From Bacteroidales bacterium (GTDB lineage: Bacteria > Bacteroidota > Bacteroidia > Bacteroidales > UBA932): a stretch of 7,279 bases of DNA. Of the stretch, positions 1 to 5,865 are shown piece by piece. The stretch lies in the NCBI GenBank assembly GCA_009784635.1, contig WRBG01000101.1, positions 1-7,279 on the forward strand. The letters run 5' to 3'. A model generated the notes under the pieces. It was given only the letters and a program-made list of their open reading frames with translations, ran no database searches and had not been told where the DNA came from. A program made the position numbers and the translations under genes. Within the stretch, counting starts at the first letter, position 1. Every line of letters begins with the position of its first letter.

Positions 1-410
1 TCTATGACCCGGATAAATCAGTACTGGTCAGCGGTATGTCCTTTTTTAACCAAATAAATTTTTATTATTTGGAACATCCGGAACATTCATTTTCCATTTC
101 TTCTGCTAAAAAGGCTACGCACTACAATTTGGTACGACAGATAGGAGAAATGGCAGAACGGCCGTGGTATTATGGATCGCGTTGTCGCGCAGATGATATG
201 ATTGTGTTTACCTACCTTGGCGGGAAGAAAGGGTATGAAATGGATTCGCTAGATGATAATTATCTGCACATTGTGGACCGGAATGGAAAGTTTCAACGCA
301 TGATTCAGATAAATAGACCGTTTGCAGGAGAGGCTTTTGATAAGCGTACGGGTTACTTGTATGGAGTCGATGCTGAAACATGGGATATTATAAAATACAA
401 AATCAGATGA
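1..410 (+). CDS. 3' fragment of BF3164/TolB-like six-bladed beta-propeller protein
   Basis: The reading frame is open from the left edge (first whole codon at position 3) and gives about 135 residues before the TGA at 408-410. The ATG at 36 lies inside this continuous frame and is probably not the true start, so the 5' part of the gene lies outside the window. The visible part has repeated strand-turn units typical of propeller blades: an 'LHIVDRNGKFQRMIQI' unit, then an 'AFDKRTGYLYGVDAETWDIIKYKI' end that would close the last blade. This resembles BF3164-like/TolB-like propeller proteins of Bacteroidetes, which are usually lipoproteins or secreted. Any signal peptide would lie upstream and cannot be seen. 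The family call rests on pattern recognition only. The ligand or partner is unknown. The region is more A+T-rich than the genes from 700 onward. Confidence 0.55.
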   Translation, partial: YDPDKSVLVSGMSFFNQINFYYLEHPEHSFSISSAKKATHYNLVRQIGEMAERPWYYGSRCRADDMIVFTYLGGKKGYEMDSLDDNYLHIVDRNGKFQRMIQINRPFAGEAFDKRTGYLYGVDAETWDIIKYKIR

Positions 411-429
411 TGTTTGTAAGAATGTGGTA

Positions 430-601
430 ATGGTGGGGAATCCATTGTACAATCCCACATTATGGGCGCTGTATAAAACCACCATCCAAAGGATGATTGA
501 CAACGATGGTGTATTACCGGAACGATAATACATCAATGTTTTACGCACCTAAAGAAATTTTCTTCCGATATTTGAATCCTAAAGTTGCATTCAGTTGTTG
601 A
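430..601 (+). pseudogene. possible frameshifted gene remnant
   Basis: Two short plus-strand frames overlap here. One runs from ATG 430 to TAA 526-528 (32 residues, including NPTLWALYKTTIQRMIDNDG). The other runs from ATG 506 to TGA 599-601 (31 residues, including FYAPKEIFFRYLNPKVAF). A single frame change near 506-525 would join them into a continuous stretch of about 60 residues with protein-like composition. This could be the decayed end of a longer gene, or simply chance open frames in A+T-rich DNA. I recognise no family, and neither frame has a clear upstream signal. The call is a weak inference. Confidence 0.2.
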
Positions 602-630
602 ATCTACAGAACCTACGATTGTAAAAAAAG

Positions 631-662
631 TTTGGTCGTTCAGAAAATTAACCCGTTATTTG
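631..662 (+). promoter_or_regulatory. possible Bacteroidetes-type promoter for the FKBP gene
   Basis: A TTTG at 631-634 is followed after 20 bases by GTTATTTG at 655-662. The latter keeps the TTTG half of the Bacteroidetes -7 consensus TAnnTTTG but lacks its leading TA. The spacing fits the expected 19-21 bases, and the transcript would start around 667-670, leaving a leader of about 30 nt before the ATG at 700. The -7 match is imperfect. The later TAATCTTTT stretch at 685-693 is an alternative with worse spacing. Confidence 0.3.
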
Positions 663-699
663 TACATTATTGATAAAAACATTTTAATCTTTTCACATA

Positions 700-1230
700 A
701 TGAAAATAGGCAAACATACAGTAGTCGCCTTGACCTACGAATTGGAAGTAGACAACGAAGTTATTCAATCGGTACAAGAAGACCGGCCCATGGAATTTAT
801 CTACGGCACCGGTTACCTCTTGCCTAAATTTGAAGAACAGATACTTGACAAGGAAGCGGGAGACGGCTATGATTTTACGCTCAAGGCAGCCGATGCCTAC
901 GGGGAAGAAGACCCCGAAGCCTTTGTTGAACTGTCCAAAGACATTTTTAAAGTCAACGGCCAAGTAGAAGCCGGCGTACTTACCGTTGGCCGCGTGCTTC
1001 CCATGCAGGACGTCCATGGCAACCGCTTGAGCGGCACCATTGACGAGGTCCGCGAACACACGGTGGTCATGAACTTTAACCACGCCCTTGCCGGAGCCGA
1101 CTTGCACTTTACCGGCGCTATTGTGTCGGTACGTCCGGCTACGGAAGAAGAGTTGGCCAACGGGTTGTATCCGAATCAGAGCGGATGCAGTCCTTCCGCC
1201 TGTTCTTCCTGTTCCCAGGGATGCTCATAA
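700..1230 (+). CDS. slyD: SlyD-like FKBP-type peptidyl-prolyl cis-trans isomerase with Cys tail
   Basis: The 176-residue protein has the SlyD layout: a split FKBP domain (about 1-69 and 125-147) with an insert-in-flap chaperone domain between them. Diagnostic stretches are VVALTYELEV (8-17), FIYGTGYLLPKFEEQI (33-48), AADAYGE (63-69), NFNHALAG (125-132) and ATEEELANG (147-155), which closely follow SlyD of Escherichia coli. Family members isomerise Xaa-Pro bonds and act as cytoplasmic folding chaperones. The E. coli SlyD C-terminus is His-rich and binds nickel. Here the short tail instead carries four cysteines (C163, C168, C171, C175), a plausible thiol metal site by inference. No signal peptide is visible. 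The ATG at 700 aligns with the family N-terminus and there is no obvious Shine-Dalgarno site. The stop TAA (1228-1230) overlaps the ATG of the next gene by one base, which suggests coupled translation. Confidence 0.92.
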   Translation: MKIGKHTVVALTYELEVDNEVIQSVQEDRPMEFIYGTGYLLPKFEEQILDKEAGDGYDFTLKAADAYGEEDPEAFVELSKDIFKVNGQVEAGVLTVGRVLPMQDVHGNRLSGTIDEVREHTVVMNFNHALAGADLHFTGAIVSVRPATEEELANGLYPNQSGCSPSACSSCSQGCS

Positions 1231-2438
1231 TGATGCAGCGATTCGTACATAAGATTCTTGAGAGCAAAGCGCTGATTTTTATAGCAATATTTGCTCTTGT
1301 GTCGCTTGGATCCTGCTGTAAGTCCCCACCCGATATACCCGTAGAAAGGTCTTTGCTCATTTATATGGCAGCGGATAGCGACCTAAGTGCTGTTTCCTAT
1401 TCCAATATTGAAATGCTGAAACAGGGCTTTCTTCCCAAAAACGGAAACATTATCATATACCATGATCCGGCGGATGCCCCGCCCCGACTATTTCGTTTGG
1501 TAAAGCGAGGTACGGAGGTTGTGGAGGAGCTTATTGAACAGTATGCCGAAGAAAATTCGGCCACGCCGGAGGTGCTGACCCGTTGCCTGTTGCGTATGCG
1601 CGAACTGTATCCCGCAGAAGATTATGCGTTGATATTGTGGTCTCATGCCACGGGTTGGGTGCCGTCAGGAACCCGAGTCGTGTTCAGAGCGTCAGCGTCT
1701 TTCTTAGATATGGATCATCCTCAAGTGAAAACCTTTGGCAGAGACGGCAGGCAGGAAATGGAGTTGGACCAATTGGTATCGGCCATATCTGCCTTCCCTT
1801 ATCGCCTTTCGTTTGTTTTGTTTGACGCTTGCTTGATGGGCGGTATTGAGGTGGCATACGCGCTCAGAAATCTTACGGACTGGATTATCGCTTCACCGGC
1901 CGAGGTTATTGCCGAAGGCTTTCCCTACGACCAAATCATGCAACCCATGTTCCTGCCCAAGCCCGATTTAGAGAAAGGATTAGAAGAGGTATGCGCCGCG
2001 TTTTACCGGTTCTATAATGAAAAAATCGGTTTCAACAGAACTGCCACCGTAGCGCTCTATCGCACCGAGGCTTTGCCTCAGTTGGCGACTTCGGTTAAAT
2101 CTATATTTGAGGCCCACAGAGATAAGGTCAATACGTTTGTGCCCACCGGCTTGCAGTATTACGACCGATTGACGTCCAGCCCCCATCTGTTTTATGATTT
2201 GGACCATTTTATCAGACAAGTTGCCACATCTACGGAGTATGAGGGATTTTCTCAAGTTTTTGAGAAAGTGGTTACTTACAAGCAGGCCACGCCTTCCCTT
2301 TTTCCCGGATTGTCTTATGAGATTCCTATTCATCACTACGGAGGAATATCTACCTATATCCCTGTCGGCTCCCAACCCACCTTGCGGGAAGCCTACAAAA
2401 AAACCGACTGGAATAAGGCCGTAGGTTTGCTCGAATAA
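1230..2438 (+). CDS. clostripain-like (peptidase family C11) lipoprotein
   Basis: From ATG 1230 this is a 402-residue cysteine protease of family C11. The N-terminus (MMQRFVHKILESKAL followed by a hydrophobic core) ends in a lipobox LGSC, placing the lipidated cysteine at residue 29, so the protein is expected on the outer or periplasmic face of the envelope. The mature part opens with LLIYMAADSDLS (a hallmark near 43-54). The catalytic pair is visible as His139 in ILWSHATGW and Cys201 in LFDACLMGG. A further conserved stretch (ASPAEV...GFPYDQI) lies at about 221-237. Family C11 enzymes typically cleave after Arg or Lys and may self-activate by internal cleavage; the 62-residue span between the two catalytic residues could hold such a site. 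An in-frame ATG at 1185 would embed 15 extra residues from the FKBP overlap and spoil the signal peptide, so 1230 (or 1233) is preferred. The physiological substrate is unknown. Confidence 0.9.
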   Translation: MMQRFVHKILESKALIFIAIFALVSLGSCCKSPPDIPVERSLLIYMAADSDLSAVSYSNIEMLKQGFLPKNGNIIIYHDPADAPPRLFRLVKRGTEVVEELIEQYAEENSATPEVLTRCLLRMRELYPAEDYALILWSHATGWVPSGTRVVFRASASFLDMDHPQVKTFGRDGRQEMELDQLVSAISAFPYRLSFVLFDACLMGGIEVAYALRNLTDWIIASPAEVIAEGFPYDQIMQPMFLPKPDLEKGLEEVCAAFYRFYNEKIGFNRTATVALYRTEALPQLATSVKSIFEAHRDKVNTFVPTGLQYYDRLTSSPHLFYDLDHFIRQVATSTEYEGFSQVFEKVVTYKQATPSLFPGLSYEIPIHHYGGISTYIPVGSQPTLREAYKKTDWNKAVGLLE

Positions 2439-2456
2439 AAAAAAGTCGTACTTTTG
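2426..2456 (+). promoter_or_regulatory. consensus Bacteroidetes promoter for the rplY operon
   Basis: TTTG at 2426-2429 and TACTTTTG at 2449-2456 are separated by 19 bases. Both elements match the Bacteroidetes primary sigma factor consensus (TTTG, then TAnnTTTG) exactly. The -33 element lies inside the last codons of the C11 protease gene, and the -7 element lies just after its stop and an A8 run. Transcription would begin around 2461-2464, giving a leader of about 70 nt before rplY. This is the best promoter match I found in the window. Confidence 0.8.
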
Positions 2457-2461
2457 CGCCT

Positions 2462-2530
2462 CCTTAGCTTTTTAAGGTGCCATGGGGTCCGGAAAGTCCG
2501 GACTGAGTAACACAACAAAGAAGTAACATT
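2462..2530 (+). promoter_or_regulatory. structured 5' leader of rplY, candidate L25 control element
   Basis: The predicted leader holds two possible stem-loops. The first pairs CCTTA (2462-2466) with TAAGG (2473-2477). The second pairs GTCCGG (2487-2492) with CCGGAC (2498-2503) around an AAAGT loop and is G+C-rich and stable-looking. It is followed by an unstructured A-rich stretch up to the ATG. No T-run follows the second stem, so it is unlikely to be a transcription terminator. Autogenous control of rplY through its leader is known in E. coli and relatives. Whether this unrelated-looking leader works the same way is inference. Confidence 0.45.
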
Positions 2531-3118
2531 ATGAAAATTTTTGAACTAAACGGCGTTCTTCGCCCCAGCCTAACCAAGGCTTCTGTTAAATCACTGCGTA
2601 AAAACGGTCAGGTACCCTGCGTGTTATACGGGAATAAACAGGAAAACATCCATTTTTCGGTTTCTGCCCGCGAACTCAAAGACTTGATTTTTACCCCCCA
2701 AGTTTATATCGTTTCCATTATTGTAGGCGGTAAAAAACATTTAGCCATCCTGCATGAGGGACAGTATCATCCCATGACCGACGAGGTATTGCACCTCGAC
2801 TTTTTGGCCGCCGATGAGGCGCATCCGGTAAGCATTGCCATTCCCATAGCGATAGAAGGCGTATCCGAAGGGGTAAAATCCGGAGGTAAATTGATTATCA
2901 ATACCAGAAAGATACAGGTCAAGGGATTGATTAAGGATTTGCCGGACACCCTTCCCGTAAATATCGGCGAGCTTAAATTGGGAAAAAATATTGTGGCCGG
3001 TGATTTGGAATATCCCAAGATACAAGTGGTTACTTCTAAGTCAACCATTGTATGCACCGTCAAGATGACCCGTGCCGCCTTGGGCGCTGCCGCTGCTGCC
3101 GCCGCTGCCGGTAAATGA
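2531..3118 (+). CDS. rplY: 50S ribosomal protein L25/general stress protein CTC
   Basis: The 195-residue protein is the long CTC/TL5 form of L25. The N-terminal 5S rRNA-binding domain covers about 1-93, including LRKNGQVPCVLYG (22-34) and the HPMTDEVLHLDFL region (80-92). The C-terminal CTC beta domain covers about 97-178, with the usual VKGLIKDLPDTLPV stretch (130-143). It binds 5S rRNA at the central protuberance of the large subunit. The end is an alanine run (residues 186-193) before Gly-Lys, encoded by mixed GCT/GCC codons; low-complexity tails are common in this family. The ATG at 2531 matches the family N-terminus. The stop codon overlaps the pth start in an ATGA (3115-3118), and a strong promoter and structured leader precede the gene, so it heads an operon with pth and the S4 gene. 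Confidence 0.95.
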   Translation: MKIFELNGVLRPSLTKASVKSLRKNGQVPCVLYGNKQENIHFSVSARELKDLIFTPQVYIVSIIVGGKKHLAILHEGQYHPMTDEVLHLDFLAADEAHPVSIAIPIAIEGVSEGVKSGGKLIINTRKIQVKGLIKDLPDTLPVNIGELKLGKNIVAGDLEYPKIQVVTSKSTIVCTVKMTRAALGAAAAAAAAGK

Positions 3119-3696
3119 GTTATTTAGTGGTCGGTTTGGGTAATATCGGCCCGGAGTATGCCGATACCCGACATAATATAGGATTTTGTGTATTGGACGC
3201 CTTAGCCAAGGCGTCCAATACTTCCTTTTCCGGTTTGCGTTACGGCTCTTTGGCCGAGATGACATTTAGGGGAAAGTCGGTCCTTTTGCTCAAACCGTCC
3301 ACCTACATGAACCTTAGCGGCAAAGCCGTAAATTATTGGATGCGAGAAACCAACACGCCCTTGGAACGCCTACTGGTGGTATTGGACGACCTTGCTTTAC
3401 CCTTGGGAACCATACGTATGCGCAAACAAGGCAGCGATGGAGGGCATAACGGATTAAGAAGCATCAACCTTGTTCTCGACACCCATGCCTACACCCGTTT
3501 ACGTGTGGGCATTGGCAGTAATTTTAGAAGGGGCCGGCAGGTAGATTATGTATTGGGACCTTGGGACGATGATGAACTCAAAGAGTTGCCTTTTGTCATT
3601 GATAAATGCCGAGGGGCTATTGAGGTCTTTGTAACCCAAGGCCCCGACAGGGCAATGAATACATACAATACCACATGGACACCCTCCCCCGCGTAG
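3115..3696 (+). CDS. pth: peptidyl-tRNA hydrolase
   Basis: The 193-residue length is normal for bacterial Pth, the cytoplasmic enzyme that hydrolyses the ester bond between peptide and tRNA in prematurely released peptidyl-tRNA. Active-site residues known from E. coli Pth are recognisable: Asn10 in VGLGN, His20 in TRHNIGF, Asn66 in PSTYMNLSG, Asp91 in VLDDLALPLGTIR and Asn112 in GGHNGL. The ATG overlaps the rplY stop by four bases, and the 3' end overlaps the following S4 gene by 22 bases, so the three are almost certainly co-translated. Unusually, codons for about residues 25-36 contain a perfect 14-bp inverted repeat with a 4-base loop, listed separately. No catalytic residue is missing and the frame is intact. 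Confidence 0.96.
   Translation: MSYLVVGLGNIGPEYADTRHNIGFCVLDALAKASNTSFSGLRYGSLAEMTFRGKSVLLLKPSTYMNLSGKAVNYWMRETNTPLERLLVVLDDLALPLGTIRMRKQGSDGGHNGLRSINLVLDTHAYTRLRVGIGSNFRRGRQVDYVLGPWDDDELKELPFVIDKCRGAIEVFVTQGPDRAMNTYNTTWTPSPA
3190..3221 (+). repeat. perfect 14-bp inverted repeat inside pth
   Basis: The left arm is 3190-3203 (GTATTGGACGCCTT), the loop is AGCC at 3204-3207, and the right arm is 3208-3221 (AAGGCGTCCAATAC), its exact reverse complement. The repeat is wholly in coding sequence, starting 75 nt after the pth start codon, and specifies part of an alpha-helical segment (LDALAKASN). In RNA it would form a very stable hairpin. No T-run follows it, so it is not a typical intrinsic terminator. 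Its function, if any, is unknown. Confidence 0.9.
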
Positions 3697-4061
3697 ACAA
3701 ATACCTTTGGGCCATTCGCGTGTTTAAAACAAGAAGCGATGCCGCCGATGCCTGCCGGAGCGGAAAGGTAAGGCTAAACAACTTGGAAGCCAAACCGTCA
3801 AGGGAGGTGAAAGCAGGGGATTTATTGGAAGTGCGTAAGGGTCCCGTACACTATCGCTATAAGGTGCTTGGGCTTCTGGAACAAAGGGTTGCCGCCAAAA
3901 ATTTGGCTCCATACGTGTTAGATATTACCCCTCCCGAAGAATTAGCCAAAGCGCAAAAGCCAAACGAAACGGTATTGCTGTGGAGGGAGCGGGGTACCGG
4001 CCGGCCGACCAAAAAAGAAAGGCGGGACATAGACCGCTTGATGGGCCGGTTGGAGGATTAA
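3675..4061 (+). CDS. hslR: Hsp15-like S4-domain RNA-binding protein
   Basis: The 128-residue basic protein opens with an S4 RNA-binding domain (about 6-52): RVDKYLWAIRVFKTRS (6-21), ACRSGKVRLN (26-35) and AKPSREVKAGD (39-49). It ends with the basic stretch RGTGRPTKKERRDIDRL (106-122) typical of the HslR/Hsp15 family. Hsp15 of E. coli binds free 50S subunits that carry nascent chain-tRNA after stalling, and helps recycle them. The start at 3675 lies 22 bases inside the end of pth. It places the S4 domain where the family has it and leaves no gap, so it is accepted. The gene name follows family resemblance and the orthologous role is inferred. The stop TAA (4059-4061) overlaps the stop of the converging manA gene. 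Confidence 0.85.
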   Translation: MDTLPRVDKYLWAIRVFKTRSDAADACRSGKVRLNNLEAKPSREVKAGDLLEVRKGPVHYRYKVLGLLEQRVAAKNLAPYVLDITPPEELAKAQKPNETVLLWRERGTGRPTKKERRDIDRLMGRLED

Positions 4062-5026
4062 GGAACCCAAATTTCGAGTATTGTGGCAGAAGAACCTTCC
4101 GGTTTTATGGTATACTGATTCATAGATGCCGGAATCAGACTAAGGCTTCCTTTTTTCAGACTGACGGTTTCGTTGGCCTGTATATGTACGGCGCCTTCTG
4201 CACATATCAGCAGGCGAAAGCTGGAGCCCAAAATATTGGAGGAGCAAAGAGGGCCTGTGATGGTTTTTTTGACTAAATGAAACCAAGGCGTTATTACTGA
4301 CTTTTCGCGCTCGTTTGGCAGGAAATCGGGCAACGGAAAAGGCTTCCAATCAATGGCGTCCATGGCCAAGTCCAAGTGCATTTCTCGAGCCGTTTCCTTG
4401 TGCAATTCCCGCCCCCAGTCATAGACCCTGTAGGTAATGTCCGAAACCTGTTGTATTTCTACCACTACCAAACCGCCTCCGGCTGCATGTACGGTCCCCG
4501 GAGGGATGTATATCAGATTGCCGGTGCGGGGATTAAGTTCGTGCATTACTTCGGGCAGGGTTTGGTCCAAACAGCGTTGCCTAAAGTCGGCGGAAGTCAT
4601 AGGGCGATTAAAACCCAAATACATACAGGCGCCGGGCGCAGCATCCAGCACATACCACAGTTCTGCTTTTCCGTAGGCGTTATGCCGGGCCTTGGCTAAT
4701 TCGTCTGAGGGATGAACTTGAAACGACAAGTAGTCGTTAATGTCCAATAATTTAACCGATAATGGAAACTCATTGGCAAATTTCCGGTATACCCCTTCGC
4801 CCACCAAGTCTTCCATATAGACTTCTATCAGTTCGTTGATTTCATTGTCCGATAAAAAACCGTTGCTTACCACAGAGTTATTCCCTTCGAGTCCGCAAAG
4901 CTCCCAACTTTCCCCAATTTTTAAATCGCTTGGGAATGAGGGACGCATGTGTTTGGCCAAATAATCCCCCCCCCAAACCCGCCCTACGGGAACAGGGGTG
5001 AAACAAAGCGGGTATAATGAACTCAT
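4058..5026 (-). CDS. manA: mannose-6-phosphate isomerase, class I
   Basis: The 322-residue zinc enzyme interconverts fructose 6-phosphate and mannose 6-phosphate, linking glycolysis with GDP-mannose and GDP-fucose supply. Its length fits the short bacterial class I group. Metal ligands are visible: Gln103 and His105 in SFQVHPSDELA, Glu122 in GKAELWYVL and His180 in PPGTVHAAGGG. The catalytic-region arginine is in TYRVYDWGR (R200). A C-terminal cupin-like half ends in ILEIWVP. The start at 5026 is chosen because its ATG overlaps the stop of the upstream CPBP gene as ATGA and because YPLCFTPV follows, as in relatives. An upstream TTG at 5041 would add five residues and is less likely. Codons for the conserved VWGG motif create a run of nine G near the start. 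The gene ends on a TTAA shared with the convergent S4 gene. Confidence 0.93.
   Translation of the reverse strand: MSSLYPLCFTPVPVGRVWGGDYLAKHMRPSFPSDLKIGESWELCGLEGNNSVVSNGFLSDNEINELIEVYMEDLVGEGVYRKFANEFPLSVKLLDINDYLSFQVHPSDELAKARHNAYGKAELWYVLDAAPGACMYLGFNRPMTSADFRQRCLDQTLPEVMHELNPRTGNLIYIPPGTVHAAGGGLVVVEIQQVSDITYRVYDWGRELHKETAREMHLDLAMDAIDWKPFPLPDFLPNEREKSVITPWFHLVKKTITGPLCSSNILGSSFRLLICAEGAVHIQANETVSLKKGSLSLIPASMNQYTIKPEGSSATILEIWVP
4966..4974 (-). repeat. G9 homopolymer in the 5' part of manA
   Basis: Nine C on the plus strand give nine G on the coding strand, formed by TGG GGG GGG GAT, the codons for Trp-Gly-Gly-Asp at residues 18-21. A slip of one base would truncate ManA almost at its start. 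Tracts of this length are phase-variable in some bacteria, but the run also follows simply from a conserved WGG motif with GGG codon choice. Confidence 0.95.
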
Positions 5027-5865
5027 GAGGGATTTCGACAAGGAAGTTTTTTATACAGTACCCAAACAATAGAGCCGACAATCAAGGCGGCGGCTGCTAA
5101 TATCCAATAATAATAGGGGGCGCCCACCACATCATAAGTAGAGGCATCTTCGGGCAGGTGGGGAAAGGACAGGGCAAGGGCAACCGATAAGCCGTTGTTT
5201 ACGGCGTGCATAAAAATAACGGCCCACAAAGAGCGGGTTTTCCAATAAATCCATCCAAAAAGCAGACCCATTAAGAAAGCGGGAACAGCCTGCCAAGGAT
5301 TCATATGAATCACGGCAAACATACAGGCCGACCAAACAATAGCAGCGCGGGGCGAATATCCTCTTTTCAGCAATCCATTGATGGCCACTTTGCGGCAAAG
5401 CCACTCTTCCAGCAAGGGGGCCCAAACCACTAAAGCAAGTACAGATAGCCAACCGTGGTTGGTTAGTTCCTCAAATAGTTTCTTTATAAAATCGGGCATC
5501 TTCATCCACATAGTCAGGGGTTCGGCCAAAATGGCGAAGGCGGGCGTCAACACCAGCAAGAGGATAAAAAATACCGGTCCGGAAAGCGACCCAAAGGAGC
5601 GGGAATCCCCTTCCGCAACAACTTCTCCCTTGCATATTTTTTCTTCATAGCTGTTTTTGGCCCGTATCCAAATGAAAGGAATAGCTACCGCAAACAATAG
5701 GGGGTAGAGGACTAAAGGGATGGCGCCGGGAGGTATTTGCGTGAAGGATGTCAAGATAATAGAAGCGATGGTTGTCACCATGCTGCCTCCCAAGCATACC
5801 AAAGCAAGCATAATCAACCAGAGTTCTCCCAATGAGGGGGCGTAAGCCCAAAGATATTTTCGCAT
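5023..5865 (-). CDS. CPBP (CAAX/Rce1-like) intramembrane metalloprotease
   Basis: The 280-residue polytopic membrane protein carries the three CPBP/Rce1 signatures: EEWLCR (E153, E154, R158), FAVIH (F183, H187) and HAVNN (H220, N224). These residues form the glutamate-dependent active site of Rce1-type proteases. Hydrophobic spans are visible near 13-40, 48-67, 96-114, 138-150, 173-188, 193-208, 212-232 and 251-270, with a polar loop at about 69-92. Bacterial members are linked to peptide maturation, immunity to bacteriocins or unknown roles; no such partner gene is near. The stop TGA overlaps the manA start (ATGA), so the pair is an operon. The ATG at 5865 starts a typical cytosolic N-terminus (MRKYLWAY) and lies only about 11 bases from a -7 promoter element, implying a very short leader. 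The substrate is unknown. Confidence 0.9.
   Translation of the reverse strand: MRKYLWAYAPSLGELWLIMLALVCLGGSMVTTIASIILTSFTQIPPGAIPLVLYPLLFAVAIPFIWIRAKNSYEEKICKGEVVAEGDSRSFGSLSGPVFFILLLVLTPAFAILAEPLTMWMKMPDFIKKLFEELTNHGWLSVLALVVWAPLLEEWLCRKVAINGLLKRGYSPRAAIVWSACMFAVIHMNPWQAVPAFLMGLLFGWIYWKTRSLWAVIFMHAVNNGLSVALALSFPHLPEDASTYDVVGAPYYYWILAAAALIVGSIVWVLYKKLPCRNPS

Larger units (their letters stand above)
411..699. other. A+T-rich intergenic gap, no intact gene
   Basis: These 289 bases separate the propeller gene from the FKBP gene. No full-length coding region with a recognisable family is visible on either strand. The minus-strand frame over 249-548 runs antisense into the real upstream gene and looks spurious. 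Shortly after the propeller stop there is an imperfect inverted repeat (AATGTGG at 421-427 with CCACATT at 455-461) enclosing the palindrome ATTGTACAAT. It has no T-run behind it, so it is a poor intrinsic terminator candidate. The right end carries the possible FKBP promoter, listed separately. Confidence 0.6.

Noticed and set aside
421..461. Inverted repeat after the propeller gene as a terminator
   Set aside because: The arms are short, the loop is long and there is no T-run, so intrinsic termination is not supported.
249..548. Minus-strand open frame antisense to the propeller gene and gap
   Set aside because: It overlaps the convincing propeller frame, has no family resemblance and no signal for expression.
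585..827. Plus-strand open frame crossing the FKBP start
   Set aside because: It begins with TTG, overlaps the well-supported FKBP gene in another frame, and has no recognisable motif.
1185..1229. Upstream ATG extension of the C11 protease
   Set aside because: It lies wholly inside the FKBP coding region and would place 15 extra residues before an otherwise normal lipoprotein signal peptide. The TAATG overlap start at 1230 fits better.
2489..2503. Segment GGAAAGTCCGGAC resembling the conserved 5' core of bacterial RNase P RNA
   Set aside because: Only this short stretch matches. RNase P RNA is about 350-400 nt with further conserved blocks, whereas here rplY begins 28 bases later, so no rnpB is present. 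The match is better explained as one arm of a local hairpin.
5027..5041. TTG start giving a five-residue longer ManA
   Set aside because: The ATG at 5026 overlaps the CPBP stop as ATGA and matches the usual short N-terminus of the family.
5449..5462. Short palindrome CCAACC-GT-GGTTGG inside the CPBP gene
   Set aside because: The arms are only six bases, within coding sequence, and of a size expected by chance in several kilobases.
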